NCBI GenBank assembly: GCA_002309305.1
Contig: DBWR01000072.1
Coordinates: 25,016 to 39,288 of the forward strand
From: Treponema sp. UBA1233
Lineage (GTDB): Bacteria; Spirochaetota; Spirochaetia; Treponematales; Treponemataceae
Length of the DNA stretch: 14,273 nucleotides
Direction of reading: 5' to 3'
Shown: positions 1-7,653 of the stretch, in pieces
Numbering within the stretch: the stretch's first letter is position 1
How the letters are laid out: each line of letters begins with the position of its first letter
The notes under the pieces: generated by a model
Database searches by the model: none
What the model was told of the DNA's origin: nothing
What the model saw: the letters and a program-made list of their open reading frames with translations, nothing else
Program-made: the position numbers and the translations under genes

Positions 1-587
1 ATTGACTGCCATTCGGGTTTATCATCTTCAAGATAGTAGACTTTCTGCTGGAAGTGGTTTTTGGTTTCCGTATTGTACTGGGATTTCTCGCTGTCCCAAT
101 CCTTTACCTCCAACTTGCTTGCGGTTTGGGTAAGGGTAATCGATTTTACGCGGTTATTCTTCTTGTAATAATCCTTGGATGCAAATCCGTTTACAATCTG
201 AATCTCATCAAAACTCACCGGCTCTGAAAATTCAATTGTGATTGACTCACCGATTCCAGAACCGTTTTCATCCGCCTCACACCAGGTGCTGTCCAAATCA
301 CCGTCCAGAATGTTTATTGGAGGATAGAGGTATTTTCCCTCAAACTGGGCTTCAACCAGCTCGCTAGTTGCCACAACAGATTCTATCGGGGCATAGTCAG
401 TCTGGGCCATGAACCAGTCGCCAAAGTCTTCTTCAGCACCAGAGGTGGTACCAGAGGTGGCCTGATTTTGATTTGAGGCAGCTTCTTCCGTCTTGGCTGC
501 AGGCTTGTCTTTTCCATTACATGATGCAAACAGAACGGCAAGCACTGATAAAAGCGCAAAAGATTTAATGTATCGCGAAATTTTCAT
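1..587 (-). CDS. Lipoprotein with discoidin-like (NADase-type) glycan-binding domain, 3' end beyond window
   Basis: The gene reads leftwards from ATG at 587 and leaves the window, so 195 residues are visible. Residues 1-23 form a lipoprotein signal: basic start (MKISRYIK), hydrophobic core, and LFASC with Cys23 as the likely lipidated residue, a relaxed lipobox of the spirochaete kind. A low-complexity linker rich in A, E, Q, S, T and G follows (about 24-50). After it comes a beta-rich domain with YPPINILDGDLDSTWCE and ITIEFSEPVSFDEIQIVNGF, the pattern of F5/8 type C / NADase-type glycan-binding domains in spirochaete lipoproteins. The likely role is a membrane-anchored surface or periplasmic sugar-binding protein; the ligand is unknown. 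AGGAG lies 5 nt before the ATG and a sigma70-like promoter lies upstream. It is divergent from tsaD. The domain call is from recognised sequence pattern, not from a search. Confidence 0.72.
   Translation of the reverse strand, partial: MKISRYIKSFALLSVLAVLFASCNGKDKPAAKTEEAASNQNQATSGTTSGAEEDFGDWFMAQTDYAPIESVVATSELVEAQFEGKYLYPPINILDGDLDSTWCEADENGSGIGESITIEFSEPVSFDEIQIVNGFASKDYYKKNNRVKSITLTQTASKLEVKDWDSEKSQYNTETKNHFQQKVYYLEDDKPEWQS
438..461. repeat. Two tandem 12-bp units in the lipoprotein linker
   Basis: ACCAGAGGTGGT is followed directly by ACCAGAGGTGGC. On the coding strand this encodes a Gly/Thr/Ser repeat (TSGTTSG) in the flexible linker behind the lipidated cysteine. Units of 12 bp keep the reading frame, so copy number could vary without breaking the protein. 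Confidence 0.6.
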
Positions 588-615
588 TTTAACTCCTATA
601 TCAGCGTATAAGCAC

Positions 616-644
616 ATTATAATTAATTGATTCAATCAACTCAA
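616..644 (-). promoter_or_regulatory. Sigma70-type promoter of the lipoprotein gene
   Basis: Read on the minus strand: TTGAGT (639-644), a 17-nt spacer, then TATAAT (616-621). The -10 box is perfect and the -35 box matches 4 of 6. The start codon lies about 28 nt downstream of the -10 box, which leaves room for the AGGAG ribosome-binding site. Confidence 0.6.
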
Positions 645-723
645 GAGAACGCACGGAAAAACGCAAACAAAGACTACAATTTCCCCGAACTTCTTCCTCC
701 CTCGCCTTGACAAAGATTAGAAA

Positions 724-1779
724 ATGACGAAAATTGACGGTATGACAGTTTTAGGAATTGAAAGTTCATGCGACGAAACCGCCTGTGCCATAGTTGAAGA
801 CGGCAAGAAAATATTGAGCAATGTGGTGGCGACTCAGATCCCCTTCCACCAGATTTACAAGGGAGTTGTCCCCGAAATCGCAAGCCGCAAGCACGCCGAA
901 TGGATACTTCCGGTGGTAAGGCAGGCCGTAAGCGAATCGGGACTGAGCCTTGATCAGGTTGACGCAATCGCCGCCACAAACCGTCCGGGTCTGATGGGTT
1001 CACTTCTTGTGGGACTTTCGTTCGGCAAAACCCTTGCATGGTCCACGGGAAAACCCTTCTTTGCGGTAAACCACATGCTTGGCCACATGTACGCATCCCA
1101 TCTGGCATTTGACATAGAATACCCATACCTGGGACTTCTGGTAAGCGGAGGACATTCAATCATCGCAAAGGTGAACGACTTTGATGACCTGGAGATTCTT
1201 GGAACAACAATAGACGACAGCGTTGGCGAAGCCTTTGACAAGGTGGCAAAATACTATGACCTGGGATATCCGGGTGGAGTGATAATCGACAAGCTTTCGC
1301 AAAAGGGAGACGCCAGGGCATTTTCATTCCCCGTTCCCAAGATAGACAAGGGAGAACACAGGTACGACGTTTCGTTCAGCGGATTAAAGACGGCGGTAAT
1401 TCACCAGGCACAGTCATTCCTGAACCCGGGATACGAAGCCACGGTGGAAAACATAGCTGCCTCATTCCAGGAAACCGCATGCAAGACACTTGTGAGCCGG
1501 CTTGTTCGTGCAGTTGAAGACACGGGCCTTACGACAGTTGTTGCCGGTGGCGGTGTCGCGGCGAACTCAAGGCTAAGGGCAATGCTGGCTGAACACAAGG
1601 AACTTAAATGCATCTTCCCTCCCCTTTCCCTCTGCGGTGACAACGGAGCCATGATTGCGGGTGTGGCATACCATTTCCTCAAACGCGGTGAGACAAGTCC
1701 CCTGAACACCACAGCATGCGCCAGAATCCCCCAGTTCAAGCGTGGACTTGCAAACCTGGAGGCCTTCGGAAGACGGTGA
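724..1779 (+). CDS. tsaD: tRNA N6-adenosine threonylcarbamoyltransferase TsaD
   Basis: TsaD transfers the threonylcarbamoyl group from threonylcarbamoyl-AMP (made by TsaC/TsaC2) to A37 of ANN-decoding tRNAs, working in the cytoplasm with TsaB and TsaE. The 351-residue length is normal for the family. Family landmarks are present in order: LGIESSCDETACAIV at the N-terminus, the metal-binding HMLGH motif (about residues 118-122), VSGGHS, DDSVGEAFDKVAK followed by GYPGG, VSFSGLKTAV, VAGGGVAANSRLR, and CGDNGAMIA near the C-terminus. All belong to the ASKHA/Kae1 fold. The start is uncertain: ATG 724 gives MTKIDG before the conserved MTVLGIESS, while an internal ATG at 742 begins exactly at the conserved block; neither has a good ribosome-binding site. 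This is core translation machinery and marks the left border of the accessory region. Confidence 0.97.
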   Translation: MTKIDGMTVLGIESSCDETACAIVEDGKKILSNVVATQIPFHQIYKGVVPEIASRKHAEWILPVVRQAVSESGLSLDQVDAIAATNRPGLMGSLLVGLSFGKTLAWSTGKPFFAVNHMLGHMYASHLAFDIEYPYLGLLVSGGHSIIAKVNDFDDLEILGTTIDDSVGEAFDKVAKYYDLGYPGGVIIDKLSQKGDARAFSFPVPKIDKGEHRYDVSFSGLKTAVIHQAQSFLNPGYEATVENIAASFQETACKTLVSRLVRAVEDTGLTTVVAGGGVAANSRLRAMLAEHKELKCIFPPLSLCGDNGAMIAGVAYHFLKRGETSPLNTTACARIPQFKRGLANLEAFGRR

Positions 1780-1787
1780 TGGGGGAT

Positions 1788-1826
1788 GGGGTGTGGAAGC
1801 CCCTGCTAGTCATTGTTTCTTTTTCG
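1788..1826 (+). terminator. Weak candidate terminator after tsaD
   Basis: GGGG (1788-1791) and CCCC (1800-1803) can pair around an 8-nt loop just after the tsaD stop, and a T-rich stretch follows from about 1814. The stem is only 4 bp and the T-run is displaced, so this is weak. The position between convergent genes is right for a terminator. Confidence 0.22.
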
Positions 1827-1841
1827 ATTTCGTCTACAACT

Positions 1842-2149
1842 TTAAATCAAATTTTCCTCGTCGCGCCTAGAGTATAAAATTCTGCGAATTTCCATTGTGT
1901 CATCGATTACAACATACCAAACGGAATAATTGCCCACATTTATTCTTCTGTACGGAAAGGGTCTTTTTTTCTTGAGTGCCATATTGCAAAAGATTCCGGG
2001 GACTCAAGCCTTTCAAGTATTGCTGCTTCAATTTTAGAAAGAGTGTTTTCTGCCGCAATTGGATTTTGCAAAGTGTTCTGAATGTAATCCACAATTTCCA
2101 GCAAATCCTCTTCTGCCAACGGAAGATAGCGCAGTTTATATTTTCCCAT
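1842..2149 (-). pseudogene. RelE/ParE-family toxin, frameshifted at an A7 run
   Basis: From ATG 2149 the frame gives MGKYKLRYLPLAEEDLLEIV, the start of a RelE/ParE-superfamily mRNA interferase or gyrase toxin, but stops at 1940 after 69 residues. The missing C-terminal half is intact in the -1 frame: PYRRINVGNYSVWYVVIDD, then MEIRRILYSRRDEENLI and a stop at 1842. The frames meet at seven A (coding strand; 1964-1970). In frame this reads A AAA AAA, a heptamer able to support -1 ribosomal slippage; slipping, or an eighth A, gives a normal 102-residue toxin. The toxin ATG overlaps the antitoxin TGA by one base. It could be an inactivated toxin, a gene expressed by recoding or transcript slippage, or a one-base assembly error. 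Family assignment is confident; functional status is open. Confidence 0.82.
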
Positions 2150-2412
2150 CACTTTGCCTTTATTCTGGAACGGACTTTTGAAAAGACCTCATCATGGGAG
2201 AGACGGATTTCTGAGGAGCTTGCCTGAGAGTCTGCTTCGTCAAGTTTGTCCTCGATATTTGCGGTAAGGCTTTCGTACAAATCCAGGCTCATCACAACCA
2301 TGGAGCCATACCCATTTTTTGTAAGAAAAACAGGGCTCTTATTTGTAGAGACAATTTTTTCTATCTCCGCGAATTTATTCCTCAAATCAGAAACAGGACG
2401 AATCTGCAGCAT
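2149..2412 (-). CDS. Phd/YefM-family antitoxin
   Basis: This 87-residue protein begins MLQIRPVSDLRNKFAEIEKI and continues with SPVFLTKNGYGSMVVMSLDLYE. This is the Phd/YefM pattern: an N-terminal DNA-binding fold that also represses its own operon, then a C-terminal segment (about residues 50-87, rich in D, E, S and R) that would wrap the toxin. The start at ATG 2412 is preferred over an in-frame GTG at 2418 because GAGG lies 5 nt before the ATG. Its stop overlaps the toxin start (TGATG), the usual antitoxin-first order with coupled translation. Members normally neutralise a RelE/ParE-type partner by direct binding. Here the partner is frameshifted, so the antitoxin may be the only intact half. 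Confidence 0.85.
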   Translation of the reverse strand: MLQIRPVSDLRNKFAEIEKIVSTNKSPVFLTKNGYGSMVVMSLDLYESLTANIEDKLDEADSQASSSEIRLSHDEVFSKVRSRIKAK

Positions 2413-2430
2413 ACACACCTCACTATCATT

Positions 2431-2459
2431 ATTTTATCATAATTATATCACTTTTTCAA
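2431..2459 (-). promoter_or_regulatory. Promoter of the toxin-antitoxin pair
   Basis: On the minus strand, TTGAAA (2454-2459), a 17-nt spacer and TAAAAT (2431-2436), each one base off consensus. Transcription would begin near 2424, about a dozen bases before the antitoxin ATG. A perfect TATAAT lies inside the spacer but lacks a good -35 box. Confidence 0.62.
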
Positions 2460-2515
2460 TACTTTTTTCCACTTGCATTTTTTCATACCCAATGTTATAT
2501 TATATGTAGGCTGTC

Positions 2516-2583
2516 CAATAAAACTGCGTTATTCCCTGCTTGCAGGTTGGCGCACTATAGTTGAGGACGGCTTTGTTTTACTG
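2516..2583. repeat. 68-bp segment bounded by imperfect inverted repeats
   Basis: CAATAAAAC (2516-2524) and GTTTTACTG (2575-2583) are inverted copies matching at 8 of 9 positions; the odd pair is a G-U wobble in minus-strand RNA. Nested inside are CGCA/TGCG-type arms and the palindrome CCTGCTTGCAGG (2534-2545). It lies just past the end of res, so it could be a structured 3' end of that operon, a small non-autonomous repeat, or a remnant of a mobile element. No protein is encoded. Confidence 0.4.
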
Positions 2584-2604
2584 TAATTCCATATCTCATC
2601 TAAA

Positions 2605-5600
2605 CTATTCAAACATCGAAGGATTTCTCTTCTTCCACTCATCCCATGTAATGTACCAATCTGAATCCTTATCATTTACGGGCCGGTAATCTACCCCAAG
2701 CGACAAGAAATGCTTCCTGGCGCAAAGGATTTTTCTTTTCTCGTTTGAGTGCCAGAGCTTATCCAAATCTTCCGTTCCTTTTGTTTCACGTACGGTTTTC
2801 TTTTTCTCATGATTCGGCATTCTTAAAATCGCCCAGTCCGGGTTGTAGTTTTGAATCATCTTGGGCATACGTATTTTGTATTTTGGCGGAAACTTGAAGT
2901 ACAAGATTACATCACCTTGATTTTCTCCTGCCGTGTTCAAGCGAGCTACAAAGTTTCTTTCTACATTTGAATCGACCTGAACAAAATCGTAGATGGTTCT
3001 GGATTCATCTGCCGGAACAAGTTCTTTTGAAGGAAACTCTTTTTCTTCCGGGAAGAGTTCGTCTTTCTTGTCGTGAATGTCCATGTAGCCGTCTGTCGGT
3101 TCATATTCAATTTCTTCTACAATGTGATTGGTGAGGACTTCTTTAAGCGTTGTGATGAAGAGCCTTGAAAATCCTTCCGGGTTCTTGATGAATTCCATCT
3201 GGACTTTCTCATCGCATTTTTTGAAGATTTCGATTATGGTTTTTCTTGTCAAGTTTGTCGCATCTGCCGCGCGCTGAAAGAGATTGAACTTTGGAATGTC
3301 AATGTCTTCCAGTTCCTTTTCGCTTGCCTTTTTACTGCTTCCTGTTTGTGCTTCTAGCGTCCAGACATCGCCCACAGTGTAAACTTCATCGCTGTCGTCG
3401 AATTTGATTTGGGAGTATTCGAGGTGTCTGGTGTTCAAATCGACCTTGCTCACTTTTATGCGCTTCAGCACAGAGTCTTCTGAACTCAATGACATTCCTT
3501 CTGAAAGCTGAATCTCGTATTCTTCTTTATAGCCTTCGGTATCTTGCTTTGAAAAGAGGCAGTTTACCTTTCCGCTCGGATAAAATTCTTTGATTTCGAT
3601 TGAATACTTGGTACGGATGAATTTTCCGTGAGTTGTAACGATTTGAACGATTTCCTGAAATTTCAGCTTGTTGATTTCTTCGACTGCTTTTGTAATCAAT
3701 TTATCGGTGTCGATTTTGATTGTGTAGTCCGTTTCCTGGCTCAGTTCGTTCCAGAGATTGTTGAAATCCGCAGACTTGAATTTATCGTTCCTCTTTGCAA
3801 TCTTGTTGTCGCGGGCGTTTCCAATCTGTTTCTTTGTGATGCCGTCAGCCTCGCCGTATTCAGTCTGGAGTTTTTCCGCATACCGCTCGTAGCTTTCGTT
3901 TGCGATTACGGTAAGGACATTCAAATCATGGTTGTGGATGCGTTCACCCTTCTGGTTTACAGGAAGTCGCAAGCCACGTCCGATTGTCTGTCTGCGGTTG
4001 TTTTCTGTTGTAATTTCTCGCAGGGCGCAAATCTGGAAGACATTGGGATTGTCCCAGCCTTCACGCAAAGCAGAGTGGGCAAAGATGAAGCAGACTTTTT
4101 CTTTTAAGGAAAGGAGCTGTTCCTTCTTTTTCATGATGAGGTTGTAGGCAGCCTTTTTCGCCTCTTCCAACTTTTTCTTTTCCGCTTCCTTCAACTTTTC
4201 GTTTTCATCGATTTCAAGAAACTCTTCCTTTTTCGTTTTTGAATTCTTGTATGAAGCAAAATATGCGGCACGCACTTCTTCGGCTTTTATGTCTTTCCAG
4301 TCAGGATCTCGGCCTTTGATTTTGTCAAATTCTTCGTCAAAGAGATTTTTGATTATCGGGTCGTCTCCCTCATAGCTTGCAACCCTGTCTACAAAGAAAA
4401 GCGAGAGGACTTTCACGTCGCCATAGCCTTCGCCCTGCAACTTTTTCTTCTGTTTTAAATGCGCTTCGAGTGTGTTTCTTATCATTTCGCGGAAGACTTC
4501 TTTTTTGGTGAGGGAAGCGCAAGAGGTCTCGTTCACGGCATAGGGAAGTCCGTTTGAAAGAACGACACATTCTTTGTTCTTGTCGCCGTCTTTTGGAACA
4601 CAGCGGATGTCTTCGATATAGATTTCTTTGTAGGCAGAATTTTTTGTTGCTTTTTTGAGCTGTCCTGGCTCTCCCACAGAGAATTCTTTTTGCTCAAGCT
4701 TCAACCCATTATTAACCATCACCTGCACTTCAAGAACGCATTTGAGTTTCTTTGAAACATTGCTCACGCTAACAACTTTGATGTAGTCGTCCTGAGCGAC
4801 ACCGGACTGCACTTCATCCGTTCCATAGATTTCGATTCGCTTTACCAAGTTTTTCTGCAGGGAATCGAATGAGCTTAAACGATACAATTCGTTGGGGGAA
4901 TCCTTGCCGGGTGTGGCAGAATAGCGAATGGCGCACAAGGGACGAAGAGTTCTTAAAGCTGCTCGGCTTGCGTCGCTTGAGTAGTTTTGGGATTCATCCA
5001 GAAACAGAATGGGGCGGGTCATCTGGATGTAGTTGACTGGCAGCAAATCGCTACCTGGCAATTTGTCTGTAGATTTGTAGATGTTGTTTGATTCTTTATT
5101 GAAAGAATCGATTGTCATCAGCATGATTGAATTCGTTGTTGATGAAGCAAAGTTCTTGCAGATTTCCGGGTGATTTCCTTCGTATTCAATGATTTTGTAG
5201 GGAACGGTTCCCGCACTGAACATGTTTTCAAAGTGTCTTTTTGTCGCGCTGAATGTATTCAACACACCTTCGTAAATTGCAACACTCGGCACAATGATGA
5301 TGAATTTTGTAAATCCATATTCTTCGTGTAGCCTGTAGATTGTTTTGAGATAGACATATGTCTTGCCGGTTCCGGTTTCCATGTTGATTGTGAACTCATC
5401 GTATTCATGGAAGTCGAATCCTTTTATCATGTTTCCGCTGTTCTTTTCTGCAAGCTGGGAAAGGCGCGCTTTATCCGGTGGAAAATATTTACTTCGCACA
5501 TTGTTCACATTTTCCAAAAGCTCGTAAGGCTCAAAAACAGTGCTGGTCTCGCAGTTTGGCACGCAGTCAACATTCTTAAAAACATCGACAACTTCCCTTT

Positions 5601-5706
5601 TTGAAAGTCCTTCAAAAACACCGCAAACCGCATCCACAGCATCTTTCTGGTAGTCCTGGTTGGGGTCGAACTGAATCTTTACAGGCTTTACTTCGTCATT
5701 CATCAT
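2605..5706 (-). CDS. res: Type III restriction enzyme, Res subunit (helicase-nuclease)
   Basis: Res is the ATP-dependent DNA-translocating and cleaving subunit of a type III restriction enzyme; it acts only in complex with Mod, cutting beside unmethylated recognition sites. The 1033 residues show a superfamily 2 helicase core: METGTGKT (Walker A, 109-116), FLDESQ (motif II, 235-240, DESQ in place of the usual DExH), RYSATP (261-266) and RQTIGRGLR (motif VI, 572-580). A lysine/glutamate-rich, probably coiled stretch lies near residues 500-550. Near the C-terminus are PD (956-957) and ETK (974-976), which fit the PD-(D/E)XK nuclease. The protein therefore appears intact. ATG 5706 overlaps the mod stop (ATGA), with a second ATG directly behind it at 5703; translation is probably coupled to mod. 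Confidence 0.93.
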   Translation of the reverse strand: MMNDEVKPVKIQFDPNQDYQKDAVDAVCGVFEGLSKREVVDVFKNVDCVPNCETSTVFEPYELLENVNNVRSKYFPPDKARLSQLAEKNSGNMIKGFDFHEYDEFTINMETGTGKTYVYLKTIYRLHEEYGFTKFIIIVPSVAIYEGVLNTFSATKRHFENMFSAGTVPYKIIEYEGNHPEICKNFASSTTNSIMLMTIDSFNKESNNIYKSTDKLPGSDLLPVNYIQMTRPILFLDESQNYSSDASRAALRTLRPLCAIRYSATPGKDSPNELYRLSSFDSLQKNLVKRIEIYGTDEVQSGVAQDDYIKVVSVSNVSKKLKCVLEVQVMVNNGLKLEQKEFSVGEPGQLKKATKNSAYKEIYIEDIRCVPKDGDKNKECVVLSNGLPYAVNETSCASLTKKEVFREMIRNTLEAHLKQKKKLQGEGYGDVKVLSLFFVDRVASYEGDDPIIKNLFDEEFDKIKGRDPDWKDIKAEEVRAAYFASYKNSKTKKEEFLEIDENEKLKEAEKKKLEEAKKAAYNLIMKKKEQLLSLKEKVCFIFAHSALREGWDNPNVFQICALREITTENNRRQTIGRGLRLPVNQKGERIHNHDLNVLTVIANESYERYAEKLQTEYGEADGITKKQIGNARDNKIAKRNDKFKSADFNNLWNELSQETDYTIKIDTDKLITKAVEEINKLKFQEIVQIVTTHGKFIRTKYSIEIKEFYPSGKVNCLFSKQDTEGYKEEYEIQLSEGMSLSSEDSVLKRIKVSKVDLNTRHLEYSQIKFDDSDEVYTVGDVWTLEAQTGSSKKASEKELEDIDIPKFNLFQRAADATNLTRKTIIEIFKKCDEKVQMEFIKNPEGFSRLFITTLKEVLTNHIVEEIEYEPTDGYMDIHDKKDELFPEEKEFPSKELVPADESRTIYDFVQVDSNVERNFVARLNTAGENQGDVILYFKFPPKYKIRMPKMIQNYNPDWAILRMPNHEKKKTVRETKGTEDLDKLWHSNEKRKILCARKHFLSLGVDYRPVNDKDSDWYITWDEWKKRNPSMFE

Positions 5707-7637
5707 ATCGTTTCAATCCTTCCCTTGTCCGCAAGCTGTACTTTGAGCTGGTCGCCGATTGCGCTGTCCAAACAGATGAATTTCTCACCGTCTTCTAGAT
5801 GAAGGTTCTTTGCAGTTTCCCCGCTGATTTTTTCGTCAAGGCAGACGAACATCGTTTTTTCTTGGTCCTGGTCCTCAACCTTGAGGACTTCGTTTTTGGT
5901 GTATTCAGGGCATTTTGTGATTGCAGAATCGAGCACGAAGCCATGGCGCAGGCAGAGTTCCGTGATTACCGAAGACTTTCTCTCTTTCCATCCTTCTGTG
6001 AGGGGTTCTTTTTCTGCGGCGGCAAATAGAGTGTCTAGTGCGGATTTATCCGTTCCGCTGATGTTTTCGAATACCGTAAAGTTTGATTTTGCGAGGCGGT
6101 AGACTTTGAAACCAAGGTCCAGAGGATTGTCTTTGCTGAACATGTCTTTGTTCGCTTTTGCTTCTTCGAGGATTTTTGCACCTGCACGGCGGATGCGTTC
6201 TTTTCCGATTTCGCAGATGTTTGAATAACCGGCTTTTGCGGCTTCTGAGTTTTCTTTGCATTTTTGAGGAAGCTGAACCATGATGAATTTACGATTGCCA
6301 TTGTCCTCTTTGTTGAGTTGCATGACTGCATGGGCGGTTGTGGCGGAGCCTGAAAAAAAGTCCAGAATAATCGAATTATCGTTTTTTATTGTATTAAACA
6401 AATACTTTAGTAACCCTATCGGTTTAGGATTAGAAAACGGAGTTTTATTATCAAATATTAGTTTCATTTCCTGATTTCCAATCTGATTAATAGGTTCAGT
6501 AATAAGGTTCATATACGCTCTTCCTGAAGATTCTCGTATGTTGCCTTCATTATCAACATTTTGGTAAACCTTATATTTGATTGTGTATTTAGAGCCTTTA
6601 CTTTTATTTGATTTTACAAATTCAAGAAAACCATTCTTAATTCCCCATTCTACTTTCTCTTTTCCCCATTTCCATATCCAACCATCATTAACAAATTTTG
6701 ATCTTCCATTTGGAAAAATGAGTCCACCATCTGGTGCTTTTATGCCAAAATTCATCGAATCAGAATATTGGAGACCGCCTCTATCAAGAGTATCATAATA
6801 AAACTTTCCCCTCACATTGAGATATTTATCTGAATATTTGTAACGTTCTGTATTTATGGAATTTTCATCTCTATTCCAAAGCTTTTTTTCCAAAGTCAAA
6901 AGATGATTTTTTGAATATAAAAGAATAGTTTCTGTTACAACCGCTATATCTTTAGCATCATTTGCGCCAGTTTTTTTTCTCCAATCAAATTTTGCAACAA
7001 AATTCCCTTCCCCGAACACATCATCGCAAAGCAATTTCAGGTTCGCCTGTTCGTTGTCGTCAATGGAGATGAAAATCACGCCGTCATCCGTCAGAAGCTC
7101 CCTTGCCAGCTGTAATCTTGGGTACATCATGTTGAGCCATCTTCGGTGGAACTTTCCGCCGCTCTTTGGGTTGGCAACAAGCATGTTTCCCTTGTCGTCC
7201 ATCTGTCCTGTAAAGCGCAGATAGTCTTCCACTGGTTCCTGATAGTTGTCGGGGTAGATGAAGTCGTTTCCCGTGTTGTAGGGCGGGTCGATGTAAATCA
7301 TCTTCACGCGGTTCTGGTAGCTTTTTTTGAGGGTCCGCAAGACTTCAAGGTTGTCGCCTTCGATGTAGATGTTGTGGGTGGTGTCCTCGTTTACTCCGTC
7401 ACCTTCCACTGGCTCAAGGGTTCCAGTCGCCTCTTTTCGGGCGAGCCTCTTCGCCTCGTTCTTTCCCGGCCAGTAGAGACCGTAGTAGCCGTCCTCTTCT
7501 GTTTCAAGACCGCAGGCTTCTTTTAATGCATCAACATTCAAATTTCCGTCGCTGAAAATTTCGGGATAGAGCTGCTTCAACTGTTCAAAGCGTTCGTCCT
7601 GGCTGTCTGCCCTGAGGTTCAATTTTTCTATTGCCAT
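5703..7637 (-). CDS. mod: Type III DNA methyltransferase, Mod subunit
   Basis: Mod recognises the target site and methylates adenine (N6) from S-adenosylmethionine, protecting host DNA; with Res it forms the restriction complex. In 644 residues the catalytic motif IV, DPPY (117-120, within MIYIDPPYNTGNDFIYPDNY), precedes the SAM-binding motif I, DFFSGSATTAHAV (about 426-438). This is the beta-class order typical of type III Mod. Residues about 210-428 between them should be the target-recognition domain, and their DNA is far more AT-rich than the flanks. The start is well supported by AAGGAG overlapping the upstream gene's stop, 10 nt from the ATG. It overlaps res by 4 nt. An A8 run lies at 6971-6978. 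No tandem repeats of the kind seen in phase-variable mod genes were found. Confidence 0.94.
   Translation of the reverse strand: MAIEKLNLRADSQDERFEQLKQLYPEIFSDGNLNVDALKEACGLETEEDGYYGLYWPGKNEAKRLARKEATGTLEPVEGDGVNEDTTHNIYIEGDNLEVLRTLKKSYQNRVKMIYIDPPYNTGNDFIYPDNYQEPVEDYLRFTGQMDDKGNMLVANPKSGGKFHRRWLNMMYPRLQLARELLTDDGVIFISIDDNEQANLKLLCDDVFGEGNFVAKFDWRKKTGANDAKDIAVVTETILLYSKNHLLTLEKKLWNRDENSINTERYKYSDKYLNVRGKFYYDTLDRGGLQYSDSMNFGIKAPDGGLIFPNGRSKFVNDGWIWKWGKEKVEWGIKNGFLEFVKSNKSKGSKYTIKYKVYQNVDNEGNIRESSGRAYMNLITEPINQIGNQEMKLIFDNKTPFSNPKPIGLLKYLFNTIKNDNSIILDFFSGSATTAHAVMQLNKEDNGNRKFIMVQLPQKCKENSEAAKAGYSNICEIGKERIRRAGAKILEEAKANKDMFSKDNPLDLGFKVYRLAKSNFTVFENISGTDKSALDTLFAAAEKEPLTEGWKERKSSVITELCLRHGFVLDSAITKCPEYTKNEVLKVEDQDQEKTMFVCLDEKISGETAKNLHLEDGEKFICLDSAIGDQLKVQLADKGRIETI
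6340..7010. other. AT-rich target-recognition segment inside mod
   Basis: Hand counts on 60-base lines give 25% GC (6361-6420) and 28% (6841-6900), against 52% (6181-6240) and 55% (7141-7200) in the same gene. The shift is abrupt and coincides with the region between motif IV and motif I, where sequence specificity is set. This fits replacement of the recognition domain by recombination with a foreign mod allele. Confidence 0.7.
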
Positions 7638-7647
7638 TTTCTTTATT

Positions 7648-7653
7648 CTCCTT
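7648..7653 (-). promoter_or_regulatory. mod: Ribosome-binding site of mod
   Basis: AAGGAG on the coding strand overlaps the TAA stop of the upstream nuclease and lies 10 nt before the mod ATG. It fixes the mod start and shows that mod is translated from the same transcript. Confidence 0.75.

Noticed and set aside
707..712. Perfect TTGACA before tsaD as its -35 box
   Set aside because: No -10 box at 16-18 nt spacing; the matching positions fall inside the coding start.
674..1159. Minus-strand ORF of 161 codons opposite tsaD
   Set aside because: Antisense to the conserved N-terminal half of TsaD, cysteine/arginine-rich without a recognisable fold.
5703..7637. Phase-variable mod gene with simple tandem repeats
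   Set aside because: No tetra- or pentanucleotide repeat runs were seen; only an A8 run, reported separately with low interest.
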